Positions 44,061 through 57,600 of a DNA stretch of 64,000 bases are shown here, piece by piece. The notes beneath the pieces were generated by a model that saw nothing but the letters and a program-made list of their open reading frames with translations, did no database searches and had not been told where the DNA came from. The DNA is from Liolophura sinensis (lineage: Eukaryota > Mollusca > Polyplacophora > Chitonida > Chitonidae), in assembly GCF_032854445.1 (NCBI RefSeq), contig NC_088305.1, positions 6,017,606 through 6,081,605 of the forward strand. Reading direction: 5' to 3'. Position 1 is the stretch's first letter; every line of letters starts with the position of its first letter. Both the position numbers and the translations under genes were made by a program.

Positions 44061-44486
44061 ACTTGAAGGGGGTCAGCTGATAAATCCACACTTTAACACT
44101 AACCATGTCCGTGTTTCAAACTCTTCGTTTGATTGGCTAAGGTTTGGTGGAAAAATTGTGGCGTCAAATTTTCCATCTGGCAAATGAAGTATCTGACTGG
44201 TAGTTACTGCGAGGCACGCTATTTTCAGTTACAGTGGAGATCGATTAAGATATTTTACGTCGACTGATATCTCCAACAGCATGGACTTACACCAAAGCGC
44301 TATTAAACCCAAGCAATACACTAGCGAGTACAGTGACATCAATGCCATTCAACTAAAAACATCTCGCTGAAGAGTTTTTGACTGTTACCACGGGAATTTC
44401 TGATCAAGATGTCATAGAAGAATTTAAGATGTATTTGTGTAAAGCTGTTAGTACTGAATTCACTTTGATTCTTTGATTGGGTGCAT

Positions 44487-44660
44487 TTATTTATTAGACT
44501 GGTGTTTTACCGCCGTTCTCAAGAATATTTAACTTATATGACGATCGTCAGCATTACGGTAAGAAAAAAGGGGCAGAGCCCGGGGGAAAACCAAGACCAT
44601 CTACAGTTTGCTGGAAGACCTTCCCACGTACAGATGTAAAGGAAGCCAGCATGAGCTGTT
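44487..44660 (-). repeat. SINE family A, partial
   Basis: TTTATTTATTAGACTGGTGT to GGAAGCCAGCATGAGCTG, with small indels. Confidence 0.85.
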
Positions 44661-44932
44661 GATTGGTGGAAGAACCTAAGTCACTGTTTTGGTGTGGTAC
44701 ATGTAATTCTAGCTATAGTACATCTGTTAGCGGTACAGTTTACATACAATGTGATTTTAAAGAACAGATTGTCACATGTCGAGACCATGGGCTATGTACT
44801 CTGCACCATAACATATACATCCATCTGATAAACATAATACTTCAGGAGCCGGCTGACCAAAAACGTATTAAAAACTTAAGCCAGGCTTAAATCTTAATAC
44901 TAGTCTTGTCCTAACACAAAACTAGTGGCACT

Positions 44933-45137
44933 GGTTAAAGGGATACAGAATCGATTCTGATTGGCTGGCGTGAGAGATAGGCAAGCTCACGCCCATTCCT
45001 AGCATGCGTAAGCTGAATTTTAGGTATGGCACGTTTAGTCAAGCGTGACCAAGGCTGCAAGATTTAACACAGGAAACCCTATCTGCACTGTCAGCCAATC
45101 AACATGGATTCTATTTCCCTGTTAAAACACTTTTCGT
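44933..45137. mobile_element. MITE family C, complete copy
   Basis: The left end is TTAAAGGGATACAGAATCGA then TTCTGATTGGCTG; the right end, read in reverse, is TTAACAGGGAAATAGAATCC then ATGTTGATTGGCTG. So it has ~30 bp imperfect terminal inverted repeats around a ~140 bp non-coding centre. Confidence 0.75.
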
Positions 45138-45612
45138 ACAACTGGGCCCCGTACTATACTATACTGTTTCCATAGGATCTAGTGTCAGAATTGGACTGTA
45201 TCTCCGGATCAAGAACCCATAAACAAACCAGGATATTGTGACTGGTCAGTCCTCCTCTGGTTCAAATATTTCCAAGGGCCAACAAAGTCCTATAACAAAA
45301 GTGAACTCTTAAAGCCAGGATGGGTGGAACAAAAACCCTGCTCAGTGGCAGCAGAGCCCAGTATCCTTTCTGCTTAAGCTGACTGTACTTCTGGATCAAT
45401 TGTCTCAAAGACCCAATCAGGTCTCCCAAACCAAGATACAATATTGTCATTTGTCACAGCTGATGGTAACTACAGACTTTGAGACTAAATCCTATAACAA
45501 CAGAGAACCCTATAGGCCTACATGAACGATGAACTTGCGTTAGACTGTCTTGTATCCTTATCAAGTCCTATTTACTATGACGACAAACTCTCCTCCAATG
45601 CACCACAGACTT

Positions 45613-45661
45613 TTACAGTATAGGTTCAGTCCCATTCCAGTCAATCTCGGCATCCTTCCAC
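45613..45661 (-). CDS. MINDY4: MINDY4 exon 17, C-terminus and stop
   Basis: The acceptor is AACGTTTCAG|G. It encodes [15 protein letters not shown] then TAA. The C-terminus corresponds exactly in length and motif to vertebrate MINDY4. Confidence 0.95.
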
Positions 45662-48600
45662 CTGAAACGTTAAAACACCGCACATATTCATTTTCAATTT
45701 ATTGTGATTTTTTAAAAATTTGCAATACCCATACATGGTTGCATGCCACTAGATCCCTACTAAGTCTATAATACATGGCTCAAAATTTTGCCCCTAAATT
45801 GCCATATTGAGAGACAAATGTCATAAAATGTTACTTTTGGTGCTGAAACCTACCTTTTTTCTGGTAGGAAAAATTCTTCGAATCATGCAAAATGCACAAC
45901 TTATTTTATTCAATTATATCTGAAAGTGTTAAGGAAATACTACAGTCGCTTTAAGTTTCAAAGCTTGCAAAATGTTACTTGTTATTTGTTTGTTGATGTG
46001 ACTGAAATATATATTATGTCACACTAAAATATGTGTTATTGGCGTGACTGGAAAAGCAAGCAAAAATGCATTTGAACAAAGAAGAAATGCTTACTTTGTT
46101 CTGATGCAGTGTTCTAGCGGAGTACAAGGTCATCGTCTGATGGGGGCTGGTAATAACGATTCGTTGTGTCTGGAACAAAACGTAACAAGTAAATCCAGAG
46201 GAGTTATATTTCTCAATGAACATACAAAACTTACCCATGCAGCAAGCTGTAACCTGATCTGAAGAACCAAACATCTGCATATAAAATGTCAAATAATACC
46301 CAATTTGAAGCAGTTTTCACACAGACACTAACGACAAATCAGAATCTAGAAAATCTTTAAATATGAAAAACGTATACGCAGATCCGGTTAGCTATTAAAT
46401 GTGATCTCAGAATGTGGACATACTGTACATGGATTGGGCTGGTTTTCAGACCTGATGTAAAGTTACACAAAATGATCCTGTACACGAAACTGTATCAAAA
46501 TCAGAAAATATTTGTAGCTATTACAAAGAAACCAAAGCGTGACAGATGAACAGAGACGCAATCTAGGGTCCCTAAGATTCCGAGGCCTAAGCGTGGGTCC
46601 AGGGAGCACTTAGGCCTCGGAATCTTAGCGAATAACATTTTTTTTCATGATGCACCATTTAAACTCCTAACTTTGAATGGCTGAGAAATCATCTATGATA
46701 ATTTCGGGTCGAGGAGCCTTCAGGGCCTGGTCAGCCCCTGAACCCTAGTCTTATGTGCTGGGGTAGAATTTTTAAACTCATAGCCTGATTTTTAATATCG
46801 GTGCTCCGACTTTAAATCTTCGATAGCTCATTGCCCACATTTTACAAATCTTTTAATTTCTCTCGACATGTTCTTTTTTACAATCTGTATCCCTCAGACC
46901 CCCAGTCTCTCAAGTCCCCAGAATGACTGAGATTCCGTCTGTGGCAATCTAGGGTCGCGGAGCTTCCTTGTAGGACGTAGGTGGCCCTCGACCCTGCCCC
47001 AAAATGTACTGTGATAGATGGGCACCCCACTCTTAGTTTCCTTCCAAAACCGTCAAAATAAAAAAAAACGTCTATAAACTCTTTGTCTGTGTTGTGGACA
47101 CTTTACGGTTTGGCCTGTTAAACCAAGAGTGATTACAGCATAGTGACATTCAGTGATTTGGTGAACACCATCTGATTAAAAGTGGTTAAAAGAAGTACGC
47201 CGTATTCTTGAGTCCAGGGTAAAGCGCCAATCAAATATAGTAATAAACAACACATGCATTACATGTAGACAGATGCCATTCAATTGTTTAATATCTGTTG
47301 CAAGACTAAATATTAAAGTTAATATCCCAATACACACTGAATGGCTGATTCTGCCTGATTTCCTGTGACCTGCTGGTGACACTGTTTATAATACACCAAC
47401 AACTGCACCATTACGTGTACATGTGCTATCACAAGCGTGACCACTCTCACATCACACAACGATCCACTATCACGCACAAGTATAATTTTTCTATTAAAAT
47501 AAACATTTACATGCAAGAAACTTACCCACGTCTAGCAAGTTGAATTGTTTTAAAATGACAAGAAGACTAGTATCCATCAACCAGTCAGGGATGAAGATCA
47601 TTAATTTCCAATACTAAACAATGTCAGCTTTCAGAACACATGTGTGAACCATATTTCATCAAAATCGGACGATAAAGTTAGTTGCAAAGAAAGTAAAACA
47701 TGTCAGACTGCTGGCCAGCGGACGCATATATCCCCTGCATATGGGATAGCGTGGGATAGAACATTATGGTATGAAATGAGAAACCTGAGCAAACCCTCCA
47801 GACCTCCATGGGTCACAAAACTATGCAAGTCATATTTCTCCTAACTAATTTGTAAAAGACACTGTCTAGGTTATACAACCATAAGGCAACATCATTTACG
47901 ACAAAAGTTACGAAAAACTGATACACAAAGTTTTGTGAAAGTGAGAAATAATTCATCATGACACAATCGTACGATCAGAGTATAGATGCCTCACCTATTG
48001 TCAGTCTTATCTGCTCCTCTTGTTTCGCCAGCCCGTCGTAGTAATACAAGTCAAACCTCCTCTCGGCCTTCCAATCGTTGACCAAGTCCTTACGGATGGA
48101 GAACAAGACGCTGAAGTGACTCTCACTGCACACCACCCAGATGGGAAAGCGCGGCGTCTTGTAGTATGTACCCACCTGCACAAAATGGCACATATACATG
48201 CACACACAGCTGTTTTGTTTTTACCCTACATCTGTTAATTTTGTTTACAATGTAATGTGAATATTGTCTTCTGAAGAATGTTTTCTCTGGGTATTATTAC
48301 TGTTCACACTCAGGCTCTAGAGTAAATGGTCGACCTTCGCCAGGTACCTCACAGCCGCTTAACTTAACTGACACAGCGTTAGCTGGTATCGAACACAGAA
48401 TGAAGTGTCTAGTATTGGGTTATCATTTCCACCTTGGGGCCATTGTGGCTTAATCGGTTAGCGCGCTAGCACAGCATAATAACCAAGGAGCTTCTCACCA
48501 ATGGGGTCGTTGTTTTTGAGTACGGCGTAAAACGCCGATAAAATAAATAAATCAAATCATTTCCACCTATCATGAGAAAAATACATATGGTTTCCAACTT

Positions 48601-51600
48601 TCACTGTGTAATACTTTCTATTGATTTTTTTATAGTTTGATATCATGATTTCAAGTATCTGAACAAGTTAGGCAATGTAACAAATGCCTGATGATGTCTG
48701 ATGACAAGCTCTCGCTGAGCTCAAATCCTTACATTACACATTTATATCAATGATCTATCCGCAAAACGCAAAATACATTTGGGATAGTGGCCATCTAACA
48801 CAGTCCAGGAACATCACGCTCTGAAATATTTGACTCCAAGCTATGAGGTACTTGAAAACGCTTCGTCCTCCATACAACACTCATATTTGTCCATTAGCCA
48901 TGTGCCAGAAAGCTGTTTTGATTTGTTTTGATTTTCTTTATCGGAGTTTTATGCTTCACTCAAGACAATTTCACTTCCACCACAAAGACAATATTAGGGA
49001 GAGAAAAAACTGGGCAAGGCAACTCTAGAGGTATTTTTAATGACACACCAATACTGGTTTTCCAACAGCCACTGCTAACACCAACCAGACATACCATGAC
49101 TATGCACAGATATTTAATGCTGCACCTGATGCAGATATAGAGTACATATGTACCTGACATGACTTGTAGTGTTCAAACAGGGACAGCAGCCCTATATCAT
49201 TGCGGCCTGGCAGCCCCTTAAGGATCATAGGAGGCCCCACCCCTCCAGAATCCAACTCCATCACATCATTGAACACATTAGACACAGCATGGCCTGTGAG
49301 CAACAGGTTCACCATGTCCTGAAATATACAAACAGCAAATACAGTTAATTTATACTTGAACAAATGTAAACCCCTTTTTGGGGCCATGAAATGCATTCTT
49401 GTAAAAAAAAAACCTGGAGCAAAACGCCATCATATCCATTCGACAAAAATTATAAATCTGACTTTTAATTCTATTTTTTCGCAGGTTTGTTAATTCAAGC
49501 ATATTACCAGGGCATTATTCTGGGCAAAGTGATAAAGATACTTTCTGTAAAGGTTGAGGAACTTGGGTATCAAATTAAAAACACTGCAATGACAGTTTCC
49601 TCTCAGGGATCTTATTCCTGCATTCAGACATGCAGAGTCATATCAGTAAACAGAAACAGCAACATACAACTATTACTTATCCATCAATATTAGATTGGTG
49701 TTTATGCCAGGGGGCAAAATTTTTTTTTTTTTTGGACACTCACAGGTAGCACAGACTTTTATTACCTACATGTATCTCGCAAGCAATTTCCATGTAGGAA
49801 TTTTCAGGAACATTTTTATTGATTATTCACAAATTTATGGTGCAACTGTTTGGTTTGTAACAGGAACAGCTTTCCAGTGTTCCATATATTAGCAATAGCT
49901 AGTGGGAATTTCCCCTTAGTTCAGTTGGTAGAGCGCTGGACTGGCTGCTGAGACTAGAGTTCGAATCCTGGTGTGACCCACGTAGTGAAATCCTCCAACC
50001 ATTACAGGTTTATACACTCTGCAATAACTAAGCCTTATAAGTCAGACCAAACTGATCACACTGTAGAAATACTGCAAATCGACACTGAGAAAAGGGCATT
50101 GGTATGGTCTGTATTTGTAATCTAATTTAAAAAAAGCCATATTTTAACGATACGGTAAACCAGGTAATTTTCCATACTTTTCTTTACAGGTGGACATTTT
50201 GCAATATATCCATGAGAACATTATAATTCCTACCTGAGTACAGTATCCGTGAGCTCCCATCAATTTGTTGGTGGCTTCATCCATATCCTTAACTATCCTA
50301 TAAACAAGAACAATTAACCCTTCTTAAGGTTTTCTTAAGAGTAAAGATTCAGCAGTAAAAACAATAACACATTTACAAACTTAGGTGTACATTATATACA
50401 TGGTACATGTGAACCTTATGTACATGATATATGTGTACATTATATACAGGACATATGTGTACATTTTATGCATGATATATGTGTACATTTTATACATGAT
50501 ATACGTGTACATTATATATGTGTATAATACACATACTTACAGGGGAACTATAAGTTCTTGGGGAGCATGTATGTACTGTGTACATACTATGTACTAAGTT
50601 TGTTAAAGGGATACAGAATCGATTCTGATTGGCTGGTCCAGGAGAGATACATGTAGGCACGTCCAGGCTATGCTTAGAATAAGCTGAATTTTTGGGTATG
50701 GCAGATTTATTGAAGCTTGACCATGGATGCAGGAATTTAACCTACGATACTCTGTATTCTGTATCCCTTCAACTGAGAACCTCACCAAAAGACGAAGCTC
50801 ACCTGTCAACGCCTCGGGATAAAATAGCAGAGTAGAGGGTTAGAATGACGCCACTCTGGCCATCCAACTCAAACTGAAACATAAAGGGCCTCCAGATTTA
50901 TTTTATCTTTCATTTACTTGTTCATTTGATGGGTGTTTTACGTTGTACTCAAGAATACTTCACTTGTACCACAGTAGCCAACATTTAATACGGTGGGCAG
51001 AAACCGAGCAGAACCCAGGGGAACCCACAACCACCTGCAAGTTGCTGAAAGACCTTCTCATGTTGGACTTCAGGGGAAACCTCCTGACTCTTTATATACA
51101 TCATATATGCAAATAAATATAAATACATTAAAAAAAAATACCAATAATAAATATAAAAAGATACAAACACTTACCAGATTGAATGTAGGTTTCCCTAGTA
51201 TCAGGTTTGAGGCCTAAATTCTTTTTTTGCTGCCACTTCAACATACAGAAACTTAATACAGACCATTGCTAATGACCTTTTCTCCAAACTGTACACTTAC
51301 CTGTCTGACAGCATCCTTCATGAAAGTCTGCAGCTTCTCAAATTCTGTGAATGTGTACAGCATCAGCTGAAACAGATGAATGGTGGCGCTTTCATCACAA
51401 GCAAATCACAAGCTATGCTATCTGTGTATGTACGCTTGGGGTTTACCGTCGTACTTAACAATTTATCAGTCATATGACGATGAGGAGTCATTAGGTGTGT
51501 GTACATATACTGTGCCTTCTTGTTGCAGGGCGAGTCCATGCCACCAAAGTGCTGCTACCACTGAAGTATCATACCAAAGACACCAGACATGACACCCCAC

Positions 51601-54600
51601 CCAATCACATTTATACACTGGGCCAACCAGCCCTGTTTCCTTACTCTAACCTATCAGCACTGAACACCATGCAAGGCAGTAACTGATTGCTATCAGCTAA
51701 GCAAAAAAATTCTTGAGCATGGTCATCAAAAACAGTCAAATTTAAACAAATCTAATGTTAGTAATAGAGTGAAATATATCGTAGTTATTTAGCAGACAAT
51801 GGAATCAGACCTGTCGCCTCTTGAGTCGTTTAACACAAAACATAGGAAGGTCAAAGCCTAAATCCGTCCCCCGCCCTTGCTGTTAAAATTTAGCTGACCT
51901 GCCGGGCTTTCTGATCGCATCTCTCGTCCACCCATTAAAGTAGATGTAGTAGATAATTCAATGATGGAATTTTTTTTTTTGTTGGAATTATTTTTTGTGG
52001 AAAATTGCTGATCGCAAAAATTAGGTACTTCACGGTAAATTGGTATGTACCAAGGTAAATTCTTCTACTCTACAAATCTGGTAAAGTAGCTACAGAGACA
52101 AGAAGCTCATCTAGAACAGCATAAGAAACTGTAGCCCAACACGAAAGGCTTGTAGAAATCTATGATTACAGAAAAACAGAATGAAGGCAATCTGAATATG
52201 TGCATGATGTCCACAAAACAGGAAAATGGTAGGATCGCCAGAGGAACCCAATACCCTTCTTGTTACCCTACATTTTGGAAAGCAATTGTAGCCCTACATG
52301 AAACTGTTATTGATTACAAAAATGGCAAATTTGGCAAAGTGCATAAATCTCAAAAGCAATAAAGTCACAGAAACCCTGTATACAAGAAATTGTTGCCCTG
52401 CATGAAGTCTTAATTTCTAAAGAAAAAAAACTGAAGTTTATGGAACTTTTATAGAATAAATTTTGGAATTGAAAGTCTATCAATTAAAACCATTAAAAAA
52501 TATTCACAAAGCCTGTAAAACTAAAACCAATAAAACAGCTCAACCTTCCATCAGCAGGCCATTTGTAGATGTACACAGCCGAAAAGAAATAGAAAAAAAA
52601 AAACCAAAAAAACAAAAAAAAACAAACACAAACAAAACATAGCTTTCTATCGCTGTATGTTAGAGATCCACGTATGATTGGCATTATACAAGAGTTAAAA
52701 ATAAGCTTAACCTGCCACCTGAGAATGTGCGTTTACACACCATACCTTAAACGAGGGAGCAAAAAAACAAAACGCTTAACTGTCAATCAATGAATGAGAG
52801 CCCATTGCACAGGAACTAAAAAAAAAAAGCTTAACTTGACACCCACACCAACACAGATGCCGACACCACCACTTTCCCCCTTCTCACAATACCTCACCTT
52901 ACTTCGTACATGCAAGCTAAAAATAAACATAAATAAACTGATTTAAGATACCTTCTCAGTAAGACCATCTTCCTTGAATCTGCTTCCACCATCGAAATGT
53001 GACTGTCTGCCTGGCCTGCAGGAAATCCAGCAATTATACATGAATAATCAATGTTAAGACAGCTTGTATACATCTCTGGTTGTATGTGCAAAGGTCTGCT
53101 TGAAGCCTGCGGGTGGTTTTGGGTTTTTCATTTTTGTGATGTTGCTTAACCCTGATACCACAGATCCAAGTAAGCAAACTAATGCACATTGGGAAAATTG
53201 AAAATGCTGCCATGTTATCAGTTTTAACCAATCAGTCGTGCGTTATTTCTACGTGTATAACCGGAGAATCTGCTTACGTCCCTTAATTCCTTTTGCCTTT
53301 TAGCCATATAACTGAGGGATATGAGTGTCGTGACACTGTCATTCTGGTTTCTCTAACAAGGCGTATCAGATAGCCTCATAAGAAATCCAGATTAGTTTAT
53401 AAATCTACAGAGCACATCGGACAAAAATGGCTTTGGTCATTTCGCTCTGCTTCCGAGCTGACTAAGGTTAAATTATTTGCTGTCTTTTCTCTTAAAATAA
53501 TGGATTTAGCCTTAAATACAAAAGATCTCCAAACAGTGCATTGGTTATTCGCTGAGCGAGGCGGCTACATGCATCTGTGAGATCTCTGATACTTACATAG
53601 CTACAACAGCCCTCCTGTGATCTCCAGCCCGCCAGAAGATCTTACTGAGAGCCTTACAGAGGCAGTGGCTTCTTTCCTCACGTGTTGGTTCATGCCTGAA
53701 AATAAAGAGCAGTACAACCATTAGTTTATCATAATCAAAAACCCACTATTCTCTCCAGACAAAAAAAAAAGTCAAAACTGGGATACTGTACAAGGTATTT
53801 AGTCCATCCTGAAAAAACTCTTCCTTAGGTGTAAAATCGAAAAGTTCTACAGCTGATTCTTTTCTTTTGTTTTGTTGACAAAAACAGGAATTTCAAAACT
53901 TCAAATCTAGAGAAAAATAAAACTTTGAAGATGAATAGTGTCATTTTTTAGGAGGATACGTCAGGATATATTTTATATGGCATACTTACCATCTATGGGT
54001 TGGTACCCTGTCCGTGACAAACAACATCTCCTGTAGCAGGACCGCTTGTACAGCTGCCAACACACCGCAAGGGCCCCCCTGGAGAAGAGAGGACTCAAAT
54101 CTACACTGATTTCAGAGAGCACTAAAACTTTGCCAAACTGAATAACTGGCAAAGTTTAAATTGGGATAAGGCATCTGAGTTGCTGGCATGTCAAATCTTA
54201 CCTCAGTGTGACTGCTTATTTCAATCGACCTACATGTACACCTTTGCCAAAAAGAAAAATTTAAATATATGCTACAAACAAAGTAAATTGTTTCACTTAC
54301 TATGCAAACAAGAGCCACATTTATTAGTAAGATGATAACAATACTGGATGCAGCGACTGGTTTGTGCTGCCAAGGATTTTCAAGGGCACACCTTTCACAG
54401 CCTTAAACTAACAAGGAAAGAGAGGTCCTAATTTAAAATCAGTCCAACACAAATACCTTTTTCTGGACAAATCCATACATCAGATGAGGTTGATCCGAAA
54501 ATGTGAAGCTCTGGTATTTCCACTCATCATTAAAGCATCCTGATGAAGATCCAAATATCAGCATCTTCAGGTTCTGTTAAAACACAATCATACACCATGA

Positions 54601-57600
54601 AACACAATCATACACCATGAAGCACAATCATACACCATGAAACACAATCATACACCATGAAACACAATCATACACCATGAAACAAAAACATACACCATGA
54701 AACACAATCATCCACCATGAAACACAATCATACACCATGAAACACAATCATACACCATGAAACACAATCATACACCATGAAACACAATCATACACCATGA
54801 AACAAAAACATACACCATGAAACACAAACATCCACCATGAAACACAATCATACACCATGAAACACAATCATACACCATGAAACACAAACATACACCATGA
54901 AACACAATCATACACCATGAAACACAATCATACACCATGAAACACAATCATACACCATGAAACACAACCATACACCATGAAACACAATCATACACCATGA
55001 AACACAAACATACACCATGAAACACAATCATACACCATGAAACACAATCATACACCATGAAACACAATCATACACCATGAAACACAATCATACACCATGA
55101 AACACAATCATACACCATGAAACACAACCATACACCATGAAACACAACCATACACCATGAAACACAATCATCCATCATGAAACACAATCATACACCATGA
55201 AACACAATCATACACCATGAAACACAATAATCGATGTATTACCGGCCCTGGAATGACAGCACAATCTTAGACTTAAGCCAAAATTTCAGGCAACTTTAAA
55301 ATTGTTATTCTTATGTAACAACTTTAAAATATTGCTTGACAACATAAATTCTGGTAAGCTATTGCACAACAAATTTCAGCTCAAAAAACGGAGAGGAACA
55401 TATCAAATTTAATGACTGATATTTTAACTTAGGTCAGTAAGACTGCTTCATGATCCTGGGCCCCAGTTATTATAAAATAAATCAAGCAAAGGGTTGTTCT
55501 GATGTAATCCTCAATTAAACTTTTTTAATTTAGATAACTTTAGATTACTTTTGCTAACATCCAAAAAAAACCAAAACAAAACGATTTTGTCAACTTAGAA
55601 TAGAATACAGAAATGAACTGTTTACATAATTTAAGTAGTTCCAGAATAGAAAATGCCAACGCAACATGACGTTTTTAATAAGATCAATTAAAGTAATATG
55701 GCTAAAGTTACTAACAACAGCAGTCTGAAGATCGATGGGATATCCCTCAAATGACTTGGACAAAGGCAATGGTTTAGACTTGATTTGAGGTGTGAGGTCA
55801 AGGTTGGCCAGTTCCATTTCAAGGTCATCCACTTCCCCAATTTCAAGGTCACCCATTCTTGATGTAGCTGAGGACTTTCTAAATAAAACATTGACATGTT
55901 TTCTATAATTAATATTACGAATATTATTTTCTTTGCTCGACATACGTAACATCAGGCTACATGTGCTACAGGTATACGTTACCATATACGCGTAATTTTG
56001 ATATTTTCACACACGTTGCCTTCTCTCAATGTTCGTGTAGCCATGGTGACAATAAGCATTTGACGACCTTCTCTGGTGGTGGTTTTTGACAATAATCAAA
56101 TAAATAAATAATTTCACATCAGTTGTTGCAACCCACGAAGACATACATACTGCACATGCACATTTAACAAGCTTCCATTCATACATGTAAAAAAATACTT
56201 TAAAATACTTAAAAAAAAAAAAAAACAATGTATAACTATGTATAAAGTGATGGAGCAATTTAGTTTAATGAAATCTAACAAACACTGCCTAACACATTAA
56301 AAAAATCCTTTGGTTCTACATTTTCAAAATAACGTAAAAACAGCTTAATAAATATTTAAATTTTTCACACCCACCTATTTTTCTGAATCGATCTGTCCTT
56401 TGAAAGCCCTGATTTCGGCCTCTCTGTGGCTATACTTGATAAATTAACATTGTATGTGGCAGCCTCAATTTCGGGAGGGGTTATTGCCCCTGATCCTCGA
56501 TTTAGCACTTTGTCTTTGTCACGCTTCTTAATGCGTGGTGCAGATTTCACATTTCCTATATCAGATGTCAGAAGCTCTCTTACTCTTTGTTTCTTCGATT
56601 TTTCCAACTCTAGTCCACCTGCATGCGTGGATTCACCGTTCAAAGGAGACAACTCAGACGTTAAGTTAATTCCCACATTTGAGTGCCTGCTACTTGAACT
56701 GTTTAAGATGGAGGTAATAGACGGAGTGGTCATGGTGGTGTCATTTGTGGCACTGAGGCTACTGTTTGAGGTGATGCTGTTCGAGTCCACCAAATCATCC
56801 CGCCAATCTGAGTATTTTGTGGCAGCTGAGTATGCCCTTGGTTTGTGAAATTTACGACGAGAATCCTAAAACAAAGTGACAAGATTAGCAAAGCTGAAAT
56901 GTACATGTACATGACACTGATTGACAGTGAATTGACAAAAGACAATGACGCATTTATTGTGTCTTGGACTGAGAGAACACATGTACAAGCCTGTTCACCC
57001 TAAACAATGCTGTACGAGTTATTCATATACACATACATGTGCTGTAGGACACGGCACAGCACCTGGCCACATGTTACTTGAAGGGTCTGAGAAATGATAG
57101 TAAACAGGATCGTTTCTAATTCTGCTCAGCAACACGGGTATGATCGATCCTGGTGTTGTTCCAACATCTACATGTCCTCGGCAGAGAATTAAAGTGTGTT
57201 CTACTTCCTTAATGTTTTGATTGTTGCATCGCATATAAAGGATGCACACTTAAAGTGTGAGATGTTCACCCCCTCCCCCCCATGCATCTAAATGAAAATT
57301 TCTCAACAATCCCTCTTCCTTGCATGCATTTTGCTGAATCACCAAGTCCACAACATGTACAGTATAGGGCTACGACAATAGAGGGGTGCAGTGAGGATGG
57401 GTGTTCAATGTAGGTGGCTGATGCATACGGGCAATTAAACAGGTTTTTATCATTTGTAAAAGATTTAGAGCAACACGATGTTTCCATAAAAACAGCAGTC
57501 TGCTCTTTGATCAGACAGGATTTAAAACATATCTATGACTTTGTACAAGATGTGTTATTTCAATGTCCAAATTCAATGGGCCAGTGTGACTAGCAAAGCA

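Noticed and set aside
49907-49980. Functional tRNA gene
   Set aside because: A and B boxes are present but the acceptor stem does not pair, and tRNA-headed SINEs abound in the window.
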